Shown: positions 1 through 6,142 of the stretch, one piece after another
Numbering within the stretch: the first letter of the stretch is position 1
How the letters are laid out: each line of letters starts with the position of its first letter
Notes under the pieces: generated by a model
Databases searched by the model: none
The model's input: the letters and a program-made list of their open reading frames with translations, nothing else
Told to the model about the DNA's origin: nothing
Translations under genes and position numbers: made by a program
Source: Alphaproteobacteria bacterium
GTDB taxonomy: Bacteria; Pseudomonadota; Alphaproteobacteria; Rickettsiales; SXRF01
Direction: 5' to 3'
Assembly (NCBI GenBank): GCA_020050695.1
Contig: JAGVKI010000145.1
Coordinates: 1 to 6,142, forward strand
Length of the DNA stretch: 6,142 nucleotides

Positions 1-1298
<1,298 letters not shown>

Positions 1299-1306
1299 TT
1301 ACGTTC

Positions 1307-1340
1307 AGTAAAAAATAAAAAATGGTTTTTATTTTTTACT
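1307..1340. repeat. Perfect 15-bp AT-rich inverted repeat in the groES-groEL spacer
   Basis: The left arm (1307-1321) is AGT, six A, T, five A; the right arm (1326-1340) is its exact reverse complement, with a 4-base loop ATGG on the plus strand (CCAT in the mRNA). In the groES-groEL transcript it would form a stem-loop whose base lies about 29 bases before the groEL ATG. The stem has only two G-C pairs, both near its base, so it is only moderately stable. It is not followed by a U-run outside the stem, so it is not a classical terminator. A role in mRNA processing, stability or attenuation between the two genes is possible but inferred. Confidence 0.8.
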
Positions 1341-1377
1341 TTGGCGCCACGTAGGCTGCGCATCTCAATGATGCTAA

Positions 1378-1387
1378 CTCACGTGAG
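1378..1387. repeat. 10-bp palindrome CTCACGTGAG between groES and groEL
   Basis: A perfect palindrome centred on CACGTG sits 13 bases after the groES stop codon. GCTAA occurs directly on both sides of it (1373-1377 and 1388-1392, plus strand), so the flanks are a direct rather than an inverted repeat. It could be a small protein-binding site or chance; no known operator was recognised. It is not a CIRCE element, which would need TTAGCACTC and GAGTGCTAA separated by 9 bases. Confidence 0.4.
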
Positions 1388-1400
1388 GCTAATTAATCAG

Positions 1401-1715
1401 TTAGGCTGCTTTTTTTTTGTTAGCGGAATCTACGATTACGCCAATAACGTCGCTTTCTTTAAGAACGAGGAATTCTTTGCCTTCGATCTTGATTTCGTTG
1501 CCAGCCCACTGGGTGAAGAGAACGATTTCGCCAACTTCAACATCCATTGCAATGCGCTTGCCGTTATTGTCTTTGGCGCCTGGGCCTACAGCGATTACTT
1601 TTGCCTGCTTAGGCTTTTCCTTGGCGGTATCTGGAATGATGATGCCACCAGCGGTTTTGGTATCCTGTTCGAGACGTTCTACAACGATACGATCACCTAA
1701 CGGTTTAATATTCAT
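1401..1715 (-). CDS. groES: Co-chaperonin GroES (Hsp10)
   Basis: This is the small co-chaperonin whose heptameric ring caps GroEL and closes the folding chamber. The ATG at 1715-1713 gives 104 residues, slightly longer than the 97 of E. coli because of a short lysine-rich C-terminal tail (SANKKKAA). Family landmarks are the N-terminal [14 protein letters not shown], the mobile loop with GGIII at 23-27 that contacts GroEL, VGPG at 43-46, and the GEIVLF and GVI strands of the beta barrel. An in-frame GTG at 1721 would add two residues (M-L), but the GGAG Shine-Dalgarno lies 8 bases from the ATG and only 2 from that GTG, so the ATG is preferred. It is the first gene of the groES-groEL operon, with a heat-shock-type promoter candidate upstream. 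Confidence 0.98.
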   Translation of the reverse strand: MNIKPLGDRIVVERLEQDTKTAGGIIIPDTAKEKPKQAKVIAVGPGAKDNNGKRIAMDVEVGEIVLFTQWAGNEIKIEGKEFLVLKESDVIGVIVDSANKKKAA

Positions 1716-1723
1716 AAGCACGA

Positions 1724-1727
1724 CTCC
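1724..1727 (-). promoter_or_regulatory. Ribosome binding site deciding the groES start
   Basis: GGAG on the minus strand is 8 bases upstream of the ATG at 1715 and only 2 bases upstream of the alternative GTG at 1721. The spacing supports the ATG and the 104-residue product. Confidence 0.7.
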
Positions 1728-1806
1728 ATAAGTCTTGGGTTTGAGTTTTCAGATAATTGCGCACAGGGCAGCTTTTCAGCCATCCCGGCATATTTGGTGA
1801 TTGGTC

Positions 1807-1834
1807 ATATAGTATGGCTGGCAGTGGTTTCAAG
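1807..1834 (-). promoter_or_regulatory. Candidate heat-shock (RpoH/sigma32-type) promoter of groES-groEL
   Basis: On the minus strand CTTGAAA (1834-1828) is followed after 14 bases by ACTATAT (1813-1807). The first matches the sigma32 -35 core CTTGAAA exactly. The second resembles the alphaproteobacterial heat-shock -10 pattern CYTATNT, missing the first base. The same stretch can also be read as a sigma70 promoter (TTGAAA, 16 bases, TATATG). Upstream lies a very A/T-rich block (about 1841-1870) that could act as an UP element. The predicted start of transcription is near 1800, giving a leader of about 85 bases before the groES ATG. No CIRCE operator for HrcA was found in this gap, so control by an RpoH factor is favoured. 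The assignment rests on visual motif matching. Confidence 0.55.
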
Positions 1835-1899
1835 GGATAAATCGTATTTTTTTCAAAAAACAGTATAAAAACTTCACTATTCCCATTAAAAAACAGCAT

Positions 1900-2586
1900 A
1901 TGAGTTTTGAGCCTCCTTCATATGACTGTCCGTTGTGCCCACGCCTATGTGCGTTTCATGTGGCTAACAGGCTTAATTACCCACATTTTTTTAATGGCCC
2001 GGTGCCCTCATTCGGTGAAATGACAGCGCAGATGCTGGTCGTTGGCCTTGGCCCAGGCCTGCAAGGGGCCAATGCAACGGGACGCCCATTCACAGGTGAC
2101 TATGCAGGGGATATTTTATATAAGTCCCTGCTGCTAAATGGCTTTGCAAGCGGTAGCTATAGTAGCCCGCGCGGCGAGGCCATCGCTTTTCCCTACAAAG
2201 ATAATCTCACGTTGCAGGATTGCCGCATTACTAATGCTGTGCGCTGCGTGCCGCCGGAGAACAAACCGGAAACTTCTGAAATTAAAGAGTGCAACCAGTT
2301 CCTTGCCGCGGAAATAAAGGCAATGCCTAATCTGAAGGTGATACTGTCCCTGGGTACGGTATCACACAATGCCGTGCTGCGCGCCACCGGTCACAAGGCC
2401 GCATTTGCCAAGTTTACACATGGATTAGTCAGCCAACTGAATAACGGGGTTTTACTGCTCAATAGCTATCATTGCTCGCGCTATAATATCAATACGGGTA
2501 CGCTTACGCAGGCTATGTTTGATGATGTTGTGGCGCAGGCCAAGGCTTTGGTTGAGGGCAAGCCTTCTAAGGCAGCATCTGCCTGA
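1900..2586 (+). CDS. udgB: Uracil-DNA glycosylase, family 5 (UDGb type, 4Fe-4S)
   Basis: The product (228 residues) should remove uracil, and in this family other deaminated bases, from DNA as the first step of base excision repair. The signature is clear: CPLCPRLC at 10-17, then VVGLGPGLQGANATGRPFTGDYAGDILY (47-74), NAVRCVPPENKPE (112-124) and SYHCSRYNINTGTLT (189-203). Cys10, Cys13, Cys116 and Cys131 fit the four ligands of the family 4/5 iron-sulphur cluster. The usual GLAPG of the active-site loop is GLGPG here, and an Arg commonly found before TGRPFTG is Ala59. The gene diverges from groES across 184 bases. A TATAAA at 1864-1869 may be its -10 box, but I see no good -35 and only a poor Shine-Dalgarno. 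Its last 20 bases overlap the convergent gene end at 2567. Confidence 0.93.
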   Translation: MSFEPPSYDCPLCPRLCAFHVANRLNYPHFFNGPVPSFGEMTAQMLVVGLGPGLQGANATGRPFTGDYAGDILYKSLLLNGFASGSYSSPRGEAIAFPYKDNLTLQDCRITNAVRCVPPENKPETSEIKECNQFLAAEIKAMPNLKVILSLGTVSHNAVLRATGHKAAFAKFTHGLVSQLNNGVLLLNSYHCSRYNINTGTLTQAMFDDVVAQAKALVEGKPSKAASA

Positions 2587-3034
2587 TACCATTTACTGCG
2601 CCGTCCTTACCCGAGATATACTCCTGGGCATCGCGCATTTTGTCTTCAACCATATTAGACTTAGGTTCCATGGCACAGGTAAGGGCATGGTTCATTTTCA
2701 GTTTGCACCAGCCTTCGCTGCCTACACGTTTGCAGCCAACGCCTTCATTATCACCACCTACGCCCTGAACCGTGAATATCTCTGCAAAATTGCGGCAAGT
2801 GGCACCGGATTTGCTGACATAACTATCTGAAACCGTGATCGTACCATTACCACTATAGCTGGCCCAACTGTATTTGCCGTCAGCCTTTACGGTCTCCATC
2901 GTGTAGTTGAATACGAGATTATAATAGGCCTTTTCCGCATCGGCCAATAAGGTCAGCGGCGAATCATCGAGCGCTGCTACGCGTATCGGCAGCAGCAGCA
3001 GAAAACAGGCCAGAATCATTCGTGTGATGTGCAT
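2567..3034 (-). CDS. Small exported protein, possibly 17-kDa surface-antigen-like
   Basis: The product is 155 residues. It starts with a typical signal peptide (MHITR, then a hydrophobic core ILACFLLLLPI, likely cleavage after Ala21 in VAA-LDD), so it should reach the periplasm or cell surface. The mature part has four cysteines (80, 101, 110, 120), which could form disulphides. The block W57, GNGTITV at 62-68, ATCRNF at 78-83 and GVGCKR...EGW at 98-109 resembles the C-terminal domain of the 17-kDa antigen / RT0821-type surface proteins (G-x-x-T-x-x, CRxF, GxACR, DGxW); this is a tentative match from memory. Cys10 lies inside the hydrophobic core, so a lipoprotein signal is unlikely. The four consecutive Leu at 12-15 are coded by a CTG repeat. 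An AGGG directly abuts the ATG, so the ribosome site is poor. The function is unknown. The 3' end overlaps the glycosylase gene by 20 bases. Confidence 0.75.
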   Translation of the reverse strand: MHITRMILACFLLLLPIRVAALDDSPLTLLADAEKAYYNLVFNYTMETVKADGKYSWASYSGNGTITVSDSYVSKSGATCRNFAEIFTVQGVGGDNEGVGCKRVGSEGWCKLKMNHALTCAMEPKSNMVEDKMRDAQEYISGKDGAVNGIRQMLP

Positions 3035-3046
3035 ACCCTATCAAAT

Positions 3047-3066
3047 TAACAAAAAAATGTTTGTTA
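3047..3066. repeat. Short AT-rich inverted repeat upstream of the exported-protein gene
   Basis: TAACAAA (3047-3053) pairs with TTTGTTA (3060-3066) around a 6-base loop. It lies in the 75-base gap between the glycosyltransferase stop codon (3110) and the exported-protein start (3034), both on the minus strand. It is too weak (one G-C pair) to be called a terminator and may be chance. Confidence 0.3.
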
Positions 3067-3109
3067 TTCAATAGTATTGTCCAGCATTGGCTAAAAAACC
3101 GTTAAATAC

Positions 3110-4024
3110 CTAAAAATGGCGCGAAAGCCCGATTCGTAGGGTTTCTGCCAACCATAATGGGCCGCTGATGCGGCATCCCGCAGATAGTTCATCCCAGGCC
3201 TTACGGTAGTTTTTCTCTTCCAACTGCCAATAAAAGTTACGGGAGGTGCCCCGGCGGTGCCAGCGCTTCAGGCGCGCACGGTATTTCTTAAGGGCAGGGG
3301 CAGATAAATAGGTCTGTGCGATATGGGCACGCTCCAGATACATCTGGCGGTCGCGGTGTTTATCGCCACCAAAGGTGAGCGACCCTGCATGCATCAGGTA
3401 GTGATAACCAACCTCAGTGATAAGGTGATTTTTGATGGGGTGCTGGCAAACACGCATCATGAATTCAAGATCGCTGGCAATAATCCGTTGGCCGAGATGA
3501 TTACGCACCATAAAGAAACCGAACCGTTCAAATATGCTTTTATTCCAGAAGCGCGCATTGGGCATGGGCGTTCCAAGCGGAGTCATCTGCATGCTTTTGC
3601 CCGCAAAATGCTTCATACGGACAAGCGTTCCGCTACCATCGTCTTTCCAGACCTGTGCCTCACAGGTGACTATATCAATTGAAGGATCGGCAGCATACGC
3701 AGCACCGATTTTATGCAATATGCCCGGTTCGTACCAGTCATCGGCATTGAGGAAAGCAATAATGCCGCCCGATGCTTTTCGGATTCCCTCATTATAAGCG
3801 TCATTGGCGCCGTCATCCTTGCCGCAACGTAAATGCGCAATATGCCTTTCATACCGCTTGATTACATCGAGGGTCCCATCGTCAGACAATGCATCCAGTA
3901 CAATCAATTCCACATTAGGATAGTGTTGCGCAAGCACGCTATCGAGCGCCTTGCCTATCGTGTTCACTGAATTGCGAACAGCGATAACAACGCTTATGCG
4001 GGGAAGTGTGGGTTCATTACTCAT
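3110..4024 (-). CDS. Family 2 glycosyltransferase (WcaA/WfgS-like)
   Basis: This is a probable cytoplasmic-face GT-A enzyme that transfers a sugar from a nucleotide-sugar donor to a growing surface polysaccharide or glycolipid; donor and acceptor cannot be told from the sequence. With the start at 4024 it has 304 residues. The nucleotide-binding fold begins with ISVVIAVRN (10-18), followed by PNVELIVLDALSDDGT (36-51), DDGANDAYNEGI (70-81) and the metal-binding DXD-type motif FLNADDWYEP (91-100). ASDLEFMMR (183-191) is the typical downstream acidic motif. The C-terminus is basic and has no obvious membrane span. An in-frame ATG at 4051 would add nine residues (MPCYLYGSG); the inner ATG is preferred because the family homology begins just after it and a GGA lies nearby, but the evidence is weak. 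It is divergent from the other glycosyltransferase, about 97 bases away. Confidence 0.9.
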   Translation of the reverse strand: MSNEPTLPRISVVIAVRNSVNTIGKALDSVLAQHYPNVELIVLDALSDDGTLDVIKRYERHIAHLRCGKDDGANDAYNEGIRKASGGIIAFLNADDWYEPGILHKIGAAYAADPSIDIVTCEAQVWKDDGSGTLVRMKHFAGKSMQMTPLGTPMPNARFWNKSIFERFGFFMVRNHLGQRIIASDLEFMMRVCQHPIKNHLITEVGYHYLMHAGSLTFGGDKHRDRQMYLERAHIAQTYLSAPALKKYRARLKRWHRRGTSRNFYWQLEEKNYRKAWDELSAGCRISGPLWLAETLRIGLSRHF

Positions 4025-4121
4025 ACCTGATCCATACAAGTAGCATGGCATAAGGGCAACAAGATTGAATAGGCCGGGTTTACAGCTTGAGATGTAATAT
4101 CAGATTCGATAACCTGCGCCC

Positions 4122-5033
4122 ATGAGCATGGAAGTCACGGCAATATTGGTTACCTATAACAGCGGCTTTATTATTGAAAAGTCGCTAGCGCCATTACTTA
4201 CGTCTCCCGAAATTGGCCGTATTATCATCGTTGATAACTTTAGTGCTGATGACACATGCGATGTCATATCGCGCAGCTTTCCAGATGTTGAGATTATCAG
4301 AAACAATGTAAATGCAGGGTTTGGCCGCGCGAACAATGCTGCGCTTGAGAAAGTCACCACCCCCTATGCTCTTATCATCAATCCTGATGCTTTTTTAGAT
4401 GATGGCGCGCTTGCGAAACTTGTCGGTGCAGCGCAAACCTATACAGACGCAGCCATATTAGCGCCCCAACAGCGTGACGTATCCGGGGAAATATCGGACA
4501 CCTACAGACCTGATATTTTTACGTATAACTCTAATAGGCGGTGTTATCGTAAGTTTGATGAAGCAGAAGGTAATGTTTGCAGCCTGTCATTTATTACGGG
4601 AGCCATTTGGCTACTTAACATGGCGCATTTGAAAAAAACGGGATTTTATGACCCGGCATTCTTCCTGTATTATGAGGATGACGATCTGTGTATCCGCTGT
4701 CGTAATGCAGGTTATTCGGCCATTACAGTGAGTGATGCATGGGCAACCCACATGATGAACTCCTCATGCGGTATTCCCGCGACTCAAGCAGAAATACGCA
4801 TGGCAACGCGCAGAAAACAAACGCATATACAGTATTCGAGACTCCAGCTCGAAGAAAAATATAAGGGTAGAATTGCCGCTGGCTGGCTGGCGGCCAGACT
4901 GGCGCCCGAATATGCTATCAGGCTTGTAGTCTGCCGGATACTCGGGCAGATGATACGCTATAACTATTTTATAGGGCGCCTGAAGGCCATTAGCCTTTTT
5001 AGTTTAGGATACTCGCTGCACCAAACGCAGTAG
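4122..5033 (+). CDS. Family 2 glycosyltransferase (rhamnosyltransferase-like)
   Basis: The product (303 residues) belongs to the GT2 group that includes many rhamnosyltransferases of O-antigen and exopolysaccharide synthesis; the actual sugar is unknown. Landmarks are the N-terminal VTAILVTYNSG (5-15), IIIVDNFSADDT (34-45), the NNVNAGFGRANNAAL segment (61-75) typical of this group, the metal-binding motif NPDAFLDD (87-94), and the FFLYYEDDDLCIRCRNAGY block (180-198) that carries the catalytic acidic residues, then ATHMMNSS with His210. The C-terminal region (roughly 250-300) is moderately hydrophobic and basic and may touch the membrane. The ATG at 4122 and another two codons later (4128) are both possible starts; no Shine-Dalgarno decides. 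Codons are often A/T-ending (ATA, TTA), hinting at a composition a little different from neighbours, though this was not measured. The last 35 bases overlap the ubiB 3' end. Confidence 0.9.
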   Translation: MSMEVTAILVTYNSGFIIEKSLAPLLTSPEIGRIIIVDNFSADDTCDVISRSFPDVEIIRNNVNAGFGRANNAALEKVTTPYALIINPDAFLDDGALAKLVGAAQTYTDAAILAPQQRDVSGEISDTYRPDIFTYNSNRRCYRKFDEAEGNVCSLSFITGAIWLLNMAHLKKTGFYDPAFFLYYEDDDLCIRCRNAGYSAITVSDAWATHMMNSSCGIPATQAEIRMATRRKQTHIQYSRLQLEEKYKGRIAAGWLAARLAPEYAIRLVVCRILGQMIRYNYFIGRLKAISLFSLGYSLHQTQ

Positions 5034-6142
5034 CGACTGCCAGCACTACCCAGGCAAATACGAGCCAGCGGTTCCATATGTCATAACGCCCCTGGTTTAT
5101 GCGGGCGATACTAAGTGGGTGCAGGCGGATACCATCTTCATCGCCCAGGCTCTTTAGCATATTCTCAACGCGGTTAAGCATCATCGGTGCTTTGCGGATC
5201 ATCTCATAACCTTGCTGCGCCGAGCCTTTTATTTTGCCGGTAATACCAAAATGCGAATGCGCCCATTCTTCGATCAGCGGCTTAGATAGCTGCCACATAT
5301 TCAGTTCGGGATTGAGCATGCGCCCCACGCCTTCGGTAACCATCATGGTTTTTTGCAGTAGCAGCAATTGCGGCTGCACTTCCATTTCAAACTCCGCGGC
5401 GATCTTGAACATCTGACCGAGCAGGGTCGCTATCGAAATTTCATTGAGTGGTTTTCCGGTAATGGGCTTGGCCACCGCCATGCAGGCCTGGGTGAAAGCT
5501 TCGAGCGATTTGCCGTACGGCACATAACCTGCGTCAAAATGCACCTCAGCTACATGCTTATAATCCTCATCGAGAAACCCGCGCAGGATCTCTGCAATAT
5601 ACATGCGCGATTTGAAATCAAGCCTGCCCATGATGCCAAAATCGACCGCCACCAGGTTGCCGGCAGGATCAACGAATAAATTGCCGGGGTGCAGATCGGC
5701 ATGAAAAAATCCGTCCTGAAACACCTGCGCAAACAGGCTGTTTGCTGCTTTGGTCAGCAGGTCATCAACATCAAACCCCGCCCTTTTGATCGCATCCACA
5801 TCGCTCAGCGGTATGCCGTCTACCCATTGTGTAGTCAGCACGCGTTTAGAGGTAAGGTTCCAGTCAACCGCAGGCACACAAAAGCCCGGCGGGTGCTTTT
5901 TCATGTTTTCAGCAAGTTCGGTAGCGGCAGCGGCTTCAAAGCGCAGGTCGAGTTCAAAAAACACGGATTCTTTCAGCGTGTTTACAACCTCAATAGGCTT
6001 TAGCCTGCGCATATCGGGCAGGCGGCGCTCAGCAATCTCAGCTACCCAGAAGAATAGCTGCATATCGCGCTCGAAGGCTTCTTCAATACCCGGACGCAGG
6101 ATTTTAATGGCAACATCCCTGCCATCTTTGGTGGACGCCCTG
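4999..6142 (-). CDS. ubiB: Ubiquinone biosynthesis protein UbiB (ABC1/AarF family kinase-like), 5' end cut by window edge
   Basis: This membrane-attached atypical protein-kinase-like ATPase is needed for ubiquinone synthesis. The open frame enters from the right edge; 380 residues are visible out of about 500-545, so the N-terminus with the KxGQ motif is missing. The first visible residues, RASTKDGRDVAIKILRPGIE, include the invariant VAIK lysine. Further landmarks are LTTQWVDGIPLSD, the catalytic-loop motif HADLHPGN (5680-5703), VDFGIMGRL with the metal-binding DFG (5635-5646), and LLLLQKTMMVTEGVGRMLNPELN. The C-terminal end, NRWLVFAWVVLAVATAFGAASIL, is a single clear transmembrane segment, where E. 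coli UbiB has two. An internal Met at 6063 is not the start, because conserved family sequence continues upstream of it. It may be preceded by ubiE outside the window, as is common. It converges on and overlaps the glycosyltransferase at 4122-5033. Confidence 0.95.
   Translation of the reverse strand, partial: RASTKDGRDVAIKILRPGIEEAFERDMQLFFWVAEIAERRLPDMRRLKPIEVVNTLKESVFFELDLRFEAAAATELAENMKKHPPGFCVPAVDWNLTSKRVLTTQWVDGIPLSDVDAIKRAGFDVDDLLTKAANSLFAQVFQDGFFHADLHPGNLFVDPAGNLVAVDFGIMGRLDFKSRMYIAEILRGFLDEDYKHVAEVHFDAGYVPYGKSLEAFTQACMAVAKPITGKPLNEISIATLLGQMFKIAAEFEMEVQPQLLLLQKTMMVTEGVGRMLNPELNMWQLSKPLIEEWAHSHFGITGKIKGSAQQGYEMIRKAPMMLNRVENMLKSLGDEDGIRLHPLSIARINQGRYDIWNRWLVFAWVVLAVATAFGAASILN

Noticed and set aside
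1341..1731. Plus-strand open frames of 104-119 codons
   Set aside because: They are antisense to groES, which is unmistakable on the minus strand.
1841..1870. T-run and A-run (about 1849-1860) as a terminator or hairpin
   Set aside because: There is no G-C stem, and it lies between two divergent gene starts where no transcript should end. It is better seen as A/T-rich promoter DNA.
1705..1899. Minus-strand 64-codon open frame in the gap upstream of groES
   Set aside because: It covers the groES promoter candidate and leader, overlaps the groES start and has no recognisable features; most likely untranslated.
2990..3003. CAG/CTG triplet tract as a phase-variation repeat
   Set aside because: Only about four units, in frame, coding for leucines of the signal peptide. 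A change in copy number would not shift the frame.
3005..3034. Lipoprotein signal (I-L-A-C at residues 7-10 of the exported protein)
   Set aside because: The cysteine is followed by the main hydrophobic core and preceded by too short a segment. A normal signal peptidase site after Ala21 fits better.
3323..3797. Plus-strand open frames of 87-119 codons
   Set aside because: They are antisense to the minus-strand glycosyltransferase, have no family features and lack ribosome sites.
5234..6003. Several plus-strand open frames of 60-104 codons
   Set aside because: They are shadows of ubiB, whose kinase-like motifs are continuous on the minus strand.

Overview
The window looks like a stretch of chromosome from a Gram-negative bacterium, most likely an alphaproteobacterium. 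The reasons are the style of GroES ([13 protein letters not shown] mobile loop) and GroEL (start [13 protein letters not shown], GroEL/GroES order groES-groEL), a family 5 uracil-DNA glycosylase with the GANATGRPFTGDYAG motif, a UbiB protein (ubiquinone-using respiration), and a small exported protein that resembles the 17-kDa surface-antigen family common in that class. Taxonomy is an inference from remembered family features, not from a search. Base composition is moderate, with AT-rich intergenic gaps.

Layout. Positions 1-1715 carry the minus-strand groES-groEL chaperonin operon. groEL runs off the left edge (425 codons visible). The 123-base spacer between the two genes contains a perfect 15-bp AT-rich inverted repeat and a 10-bp CACGTG-centred palindrome. 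A heat-shock-type promoter candidate lies about 90 bases upstream of groES, inside a 184-base gap shared with a divergent plus-strand gene for uracil-DNA glycosylase (1900-2586). That gene converges on, and overlaps by 20 bases, a minus-strand gene for a small exported protein (2567-3034). Next come two divergently transcribed family 2 glycosyltransferases (3110-4024 minus; 4122-5033 plus) separated by about 97 bases. The second converges on, and overlaps by 35 bases, a minus-strand ubiB gene (4999 to the right edge; 380 residues visible, N-terminus missing).

How the genes relate. groES and groEL form a functional unit (protein folding). Uracil excision, ubiquinone biosynthesis and the two surface-sugar transferases are separate functions; the alternating strands argue against one large operon. 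The two glycosyltransferases probably add sugars to a cell-surface polysaccharide or glycolipid, but no other polysaccharide genes are visible. Every gene here belongs to a known type or a plausible family. I did not find a new defence, mobile or RNA system. The most notable signals are the structured groES-groEL spacer, the two overlapping convergent gene ends, and the poorly characterised exported protein.
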